In this document: positions 23,671-35,638 of the stretch, piece after piece
How positions within the stretch are numbered: position 1 is the stretch's first letter
How the letters are laid out: every line of letters starts with the position of its first letter
From: Costus lasius
Taxonomy: Eukaryota; Streptophyta; Magnoliopsida; Zingiberales; Costaceae
DNA: 64,000 bases
NCBI GenBank assembly: GCA_027563935.2
Contig: CM050451.1
Location: 34,115,565 to 34,179,564, forward strand
Reading direction: 5' to 3'
Program-made: the position numbers and the translations under genes
The notes under the pieces: model-generated
Databases searched by the model: none
Seen by the model: only the letters and a program-made list of their open reading frames with translations
Told to the model about the DNA's origin: nothing

Positions 23671-24340
23671 TTGAGGCGATATAGCCGTCTCGAGGACATA
23701 CAGCTTCCTCTCAGCCTTAAGAACAATCTTAAGGTGTCCGTACCAGTCTGAGAAGTTTGGCCCAGCAAACTTCTCCCTTTCCAGTAGGGATCGTACATTG
23801 AACGCTGTGGTGTTCGTTGCTGCAGTAATCTACAACAATGCAAGAACAGCAAGGTCGGTATCAATGTTAGAATCAATTCAGGACTTAAGAATGATTCTTT
23901 TCTCACTATTTTATCTGGCTGAAAAATTCAGCAAAATAGCCCGAAAGAGTAAAACTCTTTTAGTGAGATGGGATCCAGATTTCATACTTGGTCTCCGCGT
24001 CCCGCTCAGGCGAGATAAGAAGCACAGAGAGTACAAGCACTAATTTCTGGTAGGCAATCCCTGCCAATCGCCAACCCGTGCGATTCCCCTTCATCTGGGC
24101 AATCCAGCAGACTGTGCCAACTGAGTTGGTACAACACAGTCTCTGATCCCACAGATGGCTGCCTCCATACAGCTACCATATGCTCAATATGTAGCCTACA
24201 TGGTCAAGCTGACCTGACCTACTCCCTGGATCACCACGTGCTATGCTGAGCAACGAGAAGCGATAAATCCCTTCTCTGTAACACGCAGGTGTAATCACAC
24301 ACCGTCTGAAGATAGATGGGCGTGCCCACTGAGTGGGTAC
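23671..24340 (-). repeat. Second copy of A2 gag start and leader
   Basis: Colinear duplicate of 11287-11956 (constant offset 12384). It carries about eight base changes and reads through the GGTAC site that A3 interrupts in the left copy. It contains the minus-strand gag start region (ACA codon at 23808-23806). The early stop seen at 11307-11305 is CGAG here, so this copy is not simply the left copy repeated. Confidence 0.88.
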
Positions 24341-25599
24341 AACACGGCCCCAACGATAGTCAGAACAGTGAGGTTTCGCGTCAGAAGGCTATCGTGCTTG
24401 ATATTTAACGTTGGATTTTAACGGTCCTTTTATCTTCTTACTATCATTCAAATCCTATGGTGATAGCAGAAGAATAAATCATGCAGTTACTAAATTACTT
24501 AAACAGTAAATTAAAAGCATGATGATCTTATGTGGTAAAAGCCCATTAAGCCTAAGTAAGACCTTAATAAATTTAAGTCTTCACTTGAGCTCTTCATGGG
24601 TCTTTAGCATTTCATCTGGCCCAACCCGGGCCCAAGCGCCCACTGCAGCTCAGGTGCGCCCACCAGGTAAAATGCGCCTGTCCTAGAGTCGAACCCTAGA
24701 CCTCCCACTGGTGAAGCCACTTGCTGCATGCGCCTCTGCCAAGTGTGCTCTGTGCTAATGTCTGATTAAATTACAATTTAATCTATCTAGACATGATTGA
24801 CTCGCAGGTCAATTACACTTTATAAATTAAGTAAAATGTGATGCGCAGATCACAATAATAATTTACAAATATATTAAATCCAGGCACGCAGGCCCCAGCA
24901 CAGCACACATTAAAATTGGGCAGCCCACATAAGATTAAATAAACATCAAACATGGTATACAATCAACATGTGATCCAAAAACAAGAAATAAAAGTTTCGA
25001 AAAACCCATTGGCATCCATTTTATTTCCTTATATGCCCTACTACCTTACAACGGTCCATTAATAGGGATCTACTCATCTGACCAAGTTAGACCCACTGCC
25101 CTTGCATGCACCAAGTCATAACCGACTTGAGTCGACCTAGTGGTCAACCATGCATGCGTTAAGGGCTGAACGACCCTCATGAGTTCTGGCAAGCGGGTGT
25201 GACCCCGGGCCTAAATCATGAGCGTTCACTGGTTGTCTCAACCAGACATCGCTACACGCCTGTCTGCAGTCGACCTATAGCCACCTCATGCTTGCGCATA
25301 GGTGCCATCTGGTCGACCCATCTAGGCTGTAAGATAGTCTGATCAGACTGTTGGGTCTAGACTCGATTGATGACTTCAACCCTAATAACCCGTCTAAGTT
25401 TTTAAAGCAGGCGCTTTAGATCTAATGAGGGGCGCGCAAGACTAGTTTTGTTTTAACAAAAACACAACAACAAGCGCCAACAACATGCGCTAATGTAAAG
25501 CATACATCTATATTCGCATGATATTTAGATCTATTCTTAAGCGCAAATAAGGATCACACATGAAGATCAAGCAATCATATGAACATACACAAAACGCAG
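24341..25599 (-). other. A2 leader, primer-site-proximal part
   Basis: Continues the A2 leader on the minus strand to the primer site. It includes the second tRNA-like module (24674-24733). No ORF of note. Confidence 0.85.
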
Positions 25600-25611
25600 G
25601 CTCTGATACCA
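25600..25611 (-). other. Primer-binding site of A2
   Basis: GCTCTGATACCA on the plus strand, the reverse complement of TGGTATCAGAGC. It lies two bases from the LTR. Confidence 0.92.
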
Positions 25612-25613
25612 AT

Positions 25614-27297
25614 TGAAAGACCCATAAAGGGGAGGGAAACCCTAAAGCATGCGCATATAAAACTTGCATGGGCGGAAGCAAGGGTTTCTAAAAGAATCGC
25701 ATGCATGTCATATGATCAACTTCTTAAAAACTTGTATACAGAAGAAAAATTCATACCGATGCCATTTCTTGGATGGCGTCTTGGAAGCAGAGAACAAAGT
25801 GGTTCTCCTCCAAAGCGTGCGCACACAAGGTGATAGATCGCCTACTTTCTTGTTGCTCCTTGTGCTAGCAAGGATCCAAGATCTCCTGATCGAATGAAGG
25901 GAGAATAGATGATCTTTCTTGCTTGGTCGAATCCTTCTCTTGTCGTCAACACTCACACACGAGAGTGAGTCGTCGTGAGCAAGGGGGCGAGAGGCGAGAA
26001 TAGGGAGACCTATTCGAACGTGAGGCGTGGTCTCATTTTGAGATCATGGCTTCTAAAAATAGCAAGCCACCACATGCGATCATGTGTTCACACCAAGTGA
26101 ACGATCGCAATTTCCTCTCCCCTTGAACCATGTGCTCACTTGATGAGCCAGTTCATTTCATTTGGTTCAAGGACCAAATTAAGCCAAGCCTTGATCCAGA
26201 TCACATTAAACCAAAAGGCTCAAGATCTGACCATTCATCTCTTGATGCTCTTGATCTCACCGATCTAGCATCCAATCTCTCGATCGAAGCTTACCGATCT
26301 CAAGCCCTAATCAATCAAACATGATCAGACCAGATCTCACTTACAATCAGAGTTTAAATCCCATTAAACTGAACCAAAACAATTCAGTCCACACGATCTG
26401 ACTCAAGTAAGCTATATCATCAAATTGTGCGACCCTAAGGGTTTCCTTTAAATGTCGGTAACGATAACTTACGTTATCACGATCAGTGAGGGGTATCTAG
26501 CAACACATCACTGTCTCCCGATATAAAGGAAAGAGTCTTCCAAGACTACACCCAAACCACAGCACAAGTGTGAACCCAAGTCACTTGACATATGTGTTTC
26601 CTTTGCCACTGGATGTTCTTATTGGACAAGCGTGTCAAGCCTGTAATTCCAATATGATGAGAATGATTAGATCAGATGAAACATAGTCATCTGGGTATGG
26701 CCATACACTTTCTCAATCATCTCATCCAGGGGGCCCCTATAGAACATCACACTCCAATCAAGGAGACGGCAATCCTATATCTATCACTAGTGCCCTAACA
26801 TGACTCATGATCACTATCCAAGATAGTCTATAACCATTATGTTTCAAATGATATTGAACTACCTCAAAACAATGCCAATCATCATTTAGAAACACAAGTG
26901 ATCTCAAGTCAGAGGAAATATGCCACTTGTTTGCATATAAGGATTATTCACATTGTGACAAGCAATTGAATATCCTAAGTAGGGTCTGTCCAGTACATCC
27001 AATGTACCCATGAGTCTACATCTTATTCCATGCTCGAAGCATCCTATAAGATTAGAACACATATTAGTCTCAATCATATCAAGGCTGTCTCATGATCACC
27101 AAGATATCTCGACTAAGGACAAAACTGCATGTCAGCCAAGCTGAACAGCATTGAGACATTATTCAGAAGTATACATATTGCAGCAGATGATGTAACAACC
27201 TGAATAACAACCATTGCCTTTATAAACATAGAGTTTATACATGATACTGATATAATCCCAAGGCCTCAAACATTAGCCTTAAGGGCATACCCCAACA
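25614..27297 (-). repeat. 5' LTR of A2 (minus strand)
   Basis: 1684-bp LTR read on the minus strand, with TGAAAG at its left edge and CCCCAACA at its right edge. The next bases, GTCTG (27298-27302), are the expected target copy and belong to the A4 leader. Confidence 0.93.
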
Positions 27298-28165
27298 GTC
27301 TGGTGGGCGCATTTAGGCTACAGATGGCGTTTGGGCCGCATGAGGTACAAGAATGCCATAAAGAGCTCAAGTGAAGACTTTTGCTTGTTTCTAAAAGTCA
27401 AACTAGGGTTTTTACTTATATTTTTATGGGCGTTTACCACATAAGATAATTGTGCTTTCTATTTACTGTTTTAAGTAATATTAGCACATGTATGTTTTAT
27501 TCTTCTGCTATCACTATAGGCTTTGCATGATAGTAAGAAGATAAAAGACCGGTAAAATCCAATGTCAATATCAAGCTTTCAATTGCCTTCTGACGTGAAA
27601 CCTCGCCGTTCTGACTATTGTTGGGGCCGTGTTGTACCCACTCAGTGGGCACGCCCAGCTATCTTCAGATGGTGCGAGATTACACCTACATGCTACAGAG
27701 AAGGGATTTATCGCTTCTCGTTGCTCAGCATAGCACGTGGTGGTCCAGGAAGTCAGTCAGGTCAGCTTGACCATATAGGCTACATGTTGAGCATATGATA
27801 GCTATATGGAGGCAGCCATTTGAGGAATCAGAGATTGTGTTATTCCAACTCAGTTGGCACAGTCTTCTGGATTACCTAGATGAAGGGGAATCGCACGGGT
27901 TGGCGAGTGACATTGGATTGCCTACCAGTGATTAGTGCTTGGGCTCTCTGTGCATCTTATCTCGCCTGAGCAGGACGCGGAGATCAAGTGAGAAATCTGG
28001 ATCCCATCTCACTAAAAGAGTTTCACTCTTTCGGGCTTTTTATTGGATTTTCAGTCAGATAAAATAGTGAGAAAAGGAATCACTCTTAAGTCCTGGAATG
28101 ATTCTAACATGGTTGCTAACCTTTTTGTTCTTGCTATGTTGTAGATTCCTGCAGCAACGAACACC
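27298..28165 (+). other. Leader of A4 (partial)
   Basis: Twin hairpins at about 27633-27653 (CCCAC/GTGGG) and 27845-27857 (CCAAC/GTTGG), and AAAGAGT-ttc-ACTCTTT near 28015-28032. A pyrimidine stretch ending TTGTAG precedes the reading frame. No credible gene. Confidence 0.8.
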
Positions 28166-31100
28166 ACAGGGCTCAACTTGCGATCCATATTGGAAAAAGA
28201 GAAGTTTGCTGGGCCAAACTTCTCAGACTGGTACAGACAGCTGAGGATTGTCCTTAAAGCTGAGAGGAAGCTGTACGTCCTTGAGTCGGCAATACCGGCT
28301 CAACCCGCTGCGAACGCCATAAGGGCGGTTCGAGATGCTTATGAAAAGCACGTCAGTGATAGTACTGATGTCGCTTGCCTTATGCTTGCGTCAATGACGC
28401 CCAAGCTCCAGCGTCAACATGAGGATTTGTCTGCTATTGATATTATAGCAAATCTGAAATTGTTGTATGCTGCTCAGGCAAGGACAGAACGCTATAACTT
28501 GACGAAACTTTTCTTTCATAGCAAGCTGGCTGAAGGGAGTCCAGTTGGAGCTCACGTGCTCAAGATGATAGGGTACAAAGAAGCTCTAGAGAAACTGGGT
28601 CATACCATCAATCAAGAACTTGTTGTAGACATCATCTTGCAGTCTCTTCCGGCTTCTTTCGATGCGTTCATCATTAATTTCAATATGAACAAAATCGACT
28701 GTACTCCGGCAGAGTTGCTGAATATGCTCTTGACTACGGAGGAGACTCTTGAGAAGGGAAAGCCTTCATCCTCTGTCTTGATGGTTCCTTCTGGGAATAA
28801 GAAGAAGGGGAAGAAGGGCAAAACCCCTATCAAGAGCTACAACAAGGCTTTGAAACAAAAGATGAAGCGGTCAAAGGACAACAGATGCTTCCATTGTGGC
28901 CAGCTGGGTCACTGGAAGAAGGACTGTAGAGCGCTCCGAGGAGAGAAGAAGGGAGGCAAGCCTTCCACTTCTGGCTCAGGTATTTTCGTGATTGAAGTCA
29001 TGGTTGCTTCTTCTATTTCATGGGTGTTGGACACTGCATGTGGAGTTCACATTTGTTCAAATGTGCAGGAACTCAAGATAAGAAGACAGGTGGGACAGCA
29101 TGAGGTGGACCTACGAGTTGGAAACGGGGCACGAGTTGCTGCTGTTGCTGTAGGAGAATATCACATCTCTTTACCATCTGGATTTGTATTAGAACTTAAC
29201 AATTGTTATTTTGTACCAAGCATAACAAAGAATATTATCTCTATTCCTACTCTTGTCAGGAAAGGTTTTTTATTTGAATGCAGAACTTCACAGTGCTGTA
29301 TTTCATTTGATAGTATTGTTTATGCAACTAGGTCGATTATCAATGGGTTATACGTGTTGGACATGGAATGTTCTGAACAACAAATTGATAATAAGAAAGC
29401 CAAGCATGCTGATGACAGCACCTTGTTATGGCATAGTCGTCTAGGCCATATTAACAAGAAGCGCATTAAGCGGTTGCATGACCATGGACTGCTGGGATCA
29501 TTCTCCTATGAGGAGCTTGACACATGCAAAGCTTGTTTAATGGGTAAGATGACGAAGACTCCTTTTACTAATAAAGGTGAAAGGGCTTCAGGTTTACTTG
29601 ACCTTATTCACAATGATGTGTGTGGGCCATTTAGTAAACATGCCAGAGGTGGCTATTCATATTTCATTACTTTTACTGATCATTTCAGTAGGTATGGTTA
29701 TGTCTATTTAATGAGACATAAGAGTGAATCTTTTGACAAGTTCAAAGAATTCAAAAATGAAATACAAAATCAGTTAGGCCGAAATATCAAAGCACTTCGA
29801 TCAGATCGAGGTGGAGAATACTTGAGTTGTGAGTTTACTGACTATCTGAAGGAGTGTGGGATCATCTCACAGCTCATTCCGCCAGGAACACCGCAATGGA
29901 ATGGTGTGTCCGAGAGGAGGAATCGAACCTTATTGGATATGGTTCGTTCTATGATGAGTCAGGCTACTCTACCTTACTCCTTTTGGGGATTTGCACTGGA
30001 AACAGCTGCAAAGATACTAAACTGAGTGCCATCCAAGACCGTTTCAAAGACACCATATGAGTTATGGTATGGGAAACAGCCGAGCTTGACATTTATCAAA
30101 ATCTGGGGTTGCGAGGCTTATGTCAAAAAGCTCGCCTCAGGGAAACTGGAGAGCAGATATGATAAATGCATATTTGTCGGATACCCTAAAGAAACTAAGG
30201 GTTATTATTTCTACAATCCCAAGGAGAATAAAGTATTTATTGCTCGAGCGGCTATTTTTCTTGAGAAGGAATTTCTTCTGCAAGAGGCCAGTGGGAGAGA
30301 AATAAAACTAGATGAAATTCCAGAAGAGGGACAAAGTAGTCAAGCACAGTTGGATAAGCCTGAGCCAATAGATCAGGTTAATGTTCAACCTGAGGCTCAG
30401 ACATCACGGGAACCGCGTAGATCGGGAAGGATTCGTCGTCAGCCTAAGCGCTATGACGGAGTCTACATCATTAATGATGAACCTCTCACCTATGCGGATG
30501 CGGTCAGTGGACCGGAGTCAACAAAATGGATTGAAGCTATGCGAGCCGAGATGGACTCCATGTCAGATAACCAAGTCTGAGATTTGGTTAATCCGCCTCC
30601 GGGAGTAATCCCTGTAGGCTGTAAGTGGATCTTCAAAAAGAAGAAAGACATGGATGGTAACGTAGTTGCTTATAAGGGAATACTAGTTGCGAAAGGTTTC
30701 AAACAAATCAACGGGATAGATTATGATGAAACTTTCTCTCCTGTAGCCATGTTCAAGTCCATTCGAATTATTCTCGCGATAGCAGCATATTTTGATTATG
30801 AGATCTGGCAAATGGATGTGAAAACCGCTTTCCTTAACGGAAAACTGGAAGAGGATGTGTATATGACACAACCTGAAGGTTTCATCAACCCGTCAGAAGG
30901 TCATAAAATATGCAAATTAAAGAAGTCCATTTATGGACTAAAACAAGCATCGAGAAGCTGGAATATTTGTTTTGATGAATCAGTTTCTGAATTTGGTTTC
31001 ATCAAAAATGAAGATGACCCGTGTGTATATAAAAGGTTTAGTGGGAGCGTGATTACTTTCCTAATCCTCTACGTTGATGATATTTTAATCATTGGAAACG

Positions 31101-32053
31101 ATATTCCTGAACTGCATGCAGTCAAGGCATGGTTAAGAAAATATTTCCAAATGAAAGATTTGGGAGAAGCAGCCTATATACTAGGCGTGGAGATCTATAG
31201 AGATAGATCTAATAGGCTTCTCGGGCTGTGCCAGCGTACTTACATCGATAAGGTCCTGGAAAGATTCCATTTAGAAAATTCTAAAAGAGGTTATCTTCCA
31301 GTCAGACATGGTCTGAATCTTTCAAAGAGCCAGTGTCCTCAAACATAGTCTGAGAAAGATGAGATGGACAATACGCCTTATGCTTTGGCTATTGGGTCCA
31401 TCATGTATGCGATGTTATGTACTCGCCCAGACGTCGCTTATGGGTTAAGCGTGACCAGTCAGTTCCAAGGTAATCCAGGGAAGGCACACTGGATTGTAGT
31501 CAAGAACATTTTGAAATATCTTCGCAGAACCAAAAATATGTTCTTGATTTATGGAGGTCAGGAAGAGCTCAGTATCGAAGGATATACTGATGCTTCGTTC
31601 CAGTCTGACCAAGACGATTTCCGATCGCAATCAGGCTATGTTTTTAGCTTGAATGGAGGAGCAGTGGTGTGGAAGAGTTTCAAGCAATCAACTGTGGCTG
31701 ATTCCACAACAGAAGCCGAGTATGTTGCAGCCTCAGAGGCATCAAAGGAGGCAGTTTGGATTCGTAAATTCGTTCAGGAACTTGGTGTCGTTCCTTCGAG
31801 TGCAGATCCATTGGTTATCTTCTGTGATAACACTGGAGCGATTGCACAAGAGAAGGAACCACGGTCACACCAGAAGTCCAAGCACATACAGAGAAGGTTT
31901 CACCTGATCCGTGAGATCATTAATCGAGGAGACATCAAGCTCTGCAAGGTTCATACAGATGACAATCTAGCTGACCCGCTTACAAACCCTCTGGCGCAGC
32001 AGAAGCATGAGAAGCACTATAACAATATGGGTTTGAGATACCTCAACCATTAG
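28166..32053 (+). pseudogene. A4 gag-pol, three nonsense codons, no ATG
   Basis: Full-length in-frame homologue of the A5 polyprotein with no frameshift. Stops are TGA 30023-30025 (CGA elsewhere, after integrase), TGA 30578-30580 (TGG elsewhere) and TAG 31346-31348 (CAG elsewhere), all C:G to T:A changes. The codon at the usual start is ACA (28166-28168), as in A2; the first in-frame near-start is TTG at 28178. Gag has a slightly longer linker after the zinc knuckle. Protease DTAC, integrase D,D35E, RT YVDD and the RNase H motifs are all still readable. Confidence 0.92.
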
Positions 32054-32062
32054 TTTAAGTGC

Positions 32063-32073
32063 AAGTGGGAGAT
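32063..32073 (+). other. Polypurine tract of A4
   Basis: AAGTGGGAGAT abutting TGTTAGGG. Confidence 0.82.
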
Positions 32074-33706
32074 TGTTAGGGTATGCCCTTAAGGCCAATG
32101 TTTGAGGCTTTGGGCTATTTTCAGTATCATGTATAAACAATATATATGTTTTATAAAGGCAATTGTTATTATTCAGATTGTTACATTATCTGCTGCTGTA
32201 TGTATACTTCTGAGTAATGTCTCAATGATGTTCAGCTTAGCTGACATTCAGTATTGTCCTTAGTCGAGATATCTTGGTGAACATGAGACAGCCTTGATAT
32301 GATTGAGACTAATGTGTGCTCTAATCTTGTGGGATGCTTCGAGCGTGGAATAAGATTAGACACATAGGTGCATTGGATGTACTGGACTGACCCTTCTTTG
32401 GATATTCAATTGTTTGTCACAATGTGAATAATCCTTGTATGCAAGCAAGTGGTATATTCCCTCTGACTTGAGATCACTTGTGTTTCTAAGTGATGATTGG
32501 CATTGTCTTGAGGTAGTTCAATATCATTTGAAACATAGTGGTTAAGGATTATCTTGGATAGTGGGCATGAGTCATGCTAGGGCACTTGTGATAGATATAG
32601 GATTGCCTCTCCTGTTTGGAGTGTGATGTTCTAAGGGGCCCTTGGATGAAATGGTTGAGAATGTGTATGGCCATACCCAGACGACTATGTTCATCTGATC
32701 TAACCATTTTCATCATGTTGGAATCGCAGGCTTGACACGCTTGTCCAACGGGAACATCCAGTGGTAAAGGGAAACATGTATGCCAAGTGAATTAGATTCG
32801 CACTTGTGCTGTGGTTTGGGAGTAGTCTTGGAAGACTCTTTCCTTCATATCGGGAGACAGTGATGTGTTGCTAGATACCTCTCTCTGATCGTGATAACGT
32901 AAGTTATCGTTACCGACATTGAAGGAAACCCTTAGGGTCGCACAATTTGATGATATGGCTTACTTATGTCAGATCGTGTGGACTGGAATTATTCTAGTTC
33001 AGTTTAAAGGATTTTAAACTCTGATTGGAAGTGAGATCTAGTCTAATCATGTTTGATTGATTAGGGCATGTGATCGGTAAGCTTTGATCGGGGATTGATT
33101 CTTGATCGTGTTGATCAGGGGTTCAATGTGATGTGTGGTTAAATCTTGAGCCATTCGGTTCAAAGAGATTTTAGCCAGGGTTGGTTCGATTTTCTGTTTG
33201 GACCAAATGGTGTTTGAACCGGTTCACTTGTGAACGCATGGTTCAATTTAAGTTGGAGGTTTCGATGGTTTAAGTGGGAGTTATGGAGATAGTTATGTTT
33301 TTCGGTTTTCACTATTTTGGTGGCCGAATATACTTCTCCTTGATCACCCACGTACTCAAGAGAGAACTTCTCTTCTTCCTCTTGAGTGGATCGTCTCCAA
33401 AAGAAAAGGCAGACCAGCCAAGACACACATCTTCCTTGCAAGGGACGATCAGGACTCCTTGGTGTCTTTGCTAGCACAAGGGACGCAAGGGAGGAAGTCT
33501 ACTTCATCTTGTGTGTGATTTCTTTGGAGAAGAGGCACTCGCCCCTTTTTCTCTTCCAAGCTGCCTCTCATATCATGGCACAGGTAATGCTTTTACTTGT
33601 TTTATACGAGTTTGAAAAAGGTTGATCATATGCTCGTGATAAGCGATTCTTGGGATTCCTAGTTTTTCTGATGCAAGTTTGTTTTAGTCGCTTGTTAACT
33701 AGGTTT
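32074..33706 (+). repeat. 3' LTR of A4, end lost
   Basis: Starts TGTTAGGGTATGCCC. It aligns along its length with other A LTRs but is clearly more divergent, and stops aligning near CTAGGTTT at about 33706, some 40-60 bp before the expected end. Ty3-type LTR sequence follows, so the junction is a deletion or insertion breakpoint. The right coordinate is approximate. Confidence 0.78.
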
Positions 33707-33970
33707 ACTTATAGCTATATCTTTACCATAATAAGAAGTAGATTGATGAACATTTAATAATATATAATCATGATTATCGAGATGGATGAACCCCTAGTCC
33801 CAAGCTTTTCTCTCTAACTCTTTCCATACTCTGTTCGATTGTTTACTTGCATAATTACTCGATCAGTTTAGCTAGCAAAAACTTAATTCGTCGGTACTTA
33901 ACAACGAGGTCTCTGTGGTTCGATATCTTAAATATTACTTTGAGTATCCGTGCACTTGCGGGAAACAACA
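33707..33970 (+). repeat. Ty3-type LTR, 3' end fragment
   Basis: About 264 bp ending CTCTGTGGTTCGATAT...CGTGCACTTGCGGGAAACAACA, wording typical of the 3' end of Athila/Tat-like plant LTRs, and placed six bases before a tRNA-Asp-type primer site. The left end is truncated against A4. No partner LTR is seen. Confidence 0.7.
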
Positions 33971-33976
33971 AGTTTT

Positions 33977-33994
33977 TGGCGCCGTTGCCGGGGA
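33977..33994 (+). other. Primer-binding site, tRNA-Asp type
   Basis: TGGCGCCGTTGCCGGGGA is complementary to the 3' end of plant tRNA-Asp (CCCCGGCAACGGCGCCA). This primer is characteristic of Athila-related Ty3 elements and separates this remnant from the copia elements around it. Confidence 0.85.
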
Positions 33995-34253
33995 CCTTGG
34001 TTTTGTTGATATTGATATAATTGATAGTATTGCTAGACTAAGCCTTTGTTTTAGTTTTTTTTTTACTATTTTTTGTGATAGATTTTGATTTTCTTTTAAG
34101 CTCTGGAAAATCTAAACTTTTCTAATAATCTGCTTGTTTTTGCGCATAAATCTTAGGTCAGGACCATTAGTTCCTTTTGATCCTGAAATTAATAAAACAC
34201 TTAGATTGCGCAGCAAACTGAGGTTTGTAGAAGAGAGCGAAGAAGAATCTATC

Positions 34254-35638
34254 ATGGCTAAAAAAAGAACATTGCGTGACTATGCAGCCCCGAATACACA
34301 GGGAATTCGTTCCAGCATTACTAGGCTTGCAATTGATGCAAATAACTTAGAGATTAAACCAGCGTTCTTGTCAATGATCCAACAAAATCAGTTTGAAGGA
34401 TCTCCTTTGGAAGATCCAAACCAACACTTATCTCTTTTTCTTGAATTTTGTGATACCATAAAAATTAATGGTGTTTCTGATGACGCTCTTAAATTGAGAT
34501 TGTTTCATTTTTCTCTTAGGGACAGAGCAAAAGCTTGGCTACATTCATACCCAACTAGAACATTCACTACTTGGGAACTCTTGTCAAATGCTTTCTTGCT
34601 GAAATACTTTCCACCTAGTAAGATGATCCAGTTGAGGAACCAAATCATGGGCTTTGCACAAAGGGACAATGAATCACTTAGTGAAGCATGGGAGTGCTTT
34701 AATGAGGTACAACGGAAAGCCCTCACCATGGATTAGAAGATTGGGTTTTGATTCAAACTTTCTATAATGGATTGCTTTACAACACTCGCTTAACTGTTGA
34801 TGCTGCTATAGGGGGAGCACTAATGAAGAAGACTGTAGAGGATGCCTACGCTTTGATTGAAGAGATGGCACTAAATCACAACCAATGGACTGTTGAGACA
34901 GGAGTTTTGTATTGTCCTCCTCAAGGTAAGAACGATGGTGATGGTTGGTGATCTCTGGCAGAAAAAGTAGATTCTTTGTGCAATCATTTTGACTCTTTTC
35001 AGATGCAATCTGCTGTAGTTTCTTCTGTTAATTGTGATGTTTGTGGGAATCAAGGACAACATGCTGAAGAGTGTAGGGTTGTTGTTGGTCAGGGGAGTGA
35101 GCAAGTTAATGTAGTAGGGGGTTACAATCAAGGTAGAACTAATGACCCCTACTCTAATACCTACAACCCTGGTTGGAGAAACCATCCTAACCTGTCTTGG
35201 AGAAGTAACAATGTTAGTGGACAAAATGAGAATAGGGGGTATAATCAAAGGCACCCAAATCAGAGTCAACCCCAAAAATCTAGTTTAGAAGATATGTTTG
35301 AAAAATTCATGGGAGCCCAGATGAAACAAAATGAGGAGTTCACAGAGAGTTTTAAGCAAATTAACTCTAGATTAGATAGTGTTGTGGCTCACAATAAGAT
35401 GTTAGAAACTCAGATAGCACAACAAGCTAGCACAGTTTATAGACCCCCAGGGAAGTTACTTGCAAAACTTGAACCTAACCCTAGGGAGTATTGTAATGCC
35501 ATCATAACTAGGAGTGGAAAACAATTGGAAGATCCAAGGGGACCATTAGATGATGATGAAGGTGAGCCTGATGTCATGCCTAGTGATGGATCTGTTTTGG
35601 AACTACAACCCACACAAGTGCAACCCCTTCCTAACTGA
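34254..35638 (+). pseudogene. Ty3-type gag, frameshifted and interrupted
   Basis: ATG at 34254 opens MAKKRTLRDYAAPNTQG. A retrotransposon-gag capsid domain follows (KAWLHSYP, WELLSNAFLLKYFPPSK). The frame is lost near 34719, where about one base seems missing, giving TAG at 34734. The next phase continues the family text (EDWVLIQTFYNGL) and has a stop at 34949-34951, then runs through a zinc-knuckle-like CX2CX5HX3C motif and a basic/Asn-rich region to PNPREYCNAIITRSG, ending at TGA 35636-35638. Capsid plus knuckle plus the RSG tail is the normal order for Athila-like gag. No protease or pol follows. I prefer 34254 over the longer reading from 34134, which lacks an ATG. Confidence 0.82.

Larger units (their letters stand above)
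27298..33706 (+). mobile_element. Copia element A4, 3' part
   Basis: Plus-strand element into whose leader A2 was inserted; its 5' LTR and first leader part are left of the window. It holds the remaining leader, a full-length gag-pol with three stops, a purine tract and a 3' LTR that breaks off near 33706. It is the most divergent A-family copy here and the oldest layer of the left nest. Confidence 0.88.

Noticed and set aside
33160..33625. ORFs of 66-105 codons in the A4 3' LTR
   Set aside because: They lie in LTR sequence homologous to non-coding parts of the other LTRs and are not open there.
34134..34253. Longer reading of the Ty3-type gag from 34134
   Set aside because: It begins at TTG, and the usual gag start MAKKRTLRDY is at an ATG, 34254.
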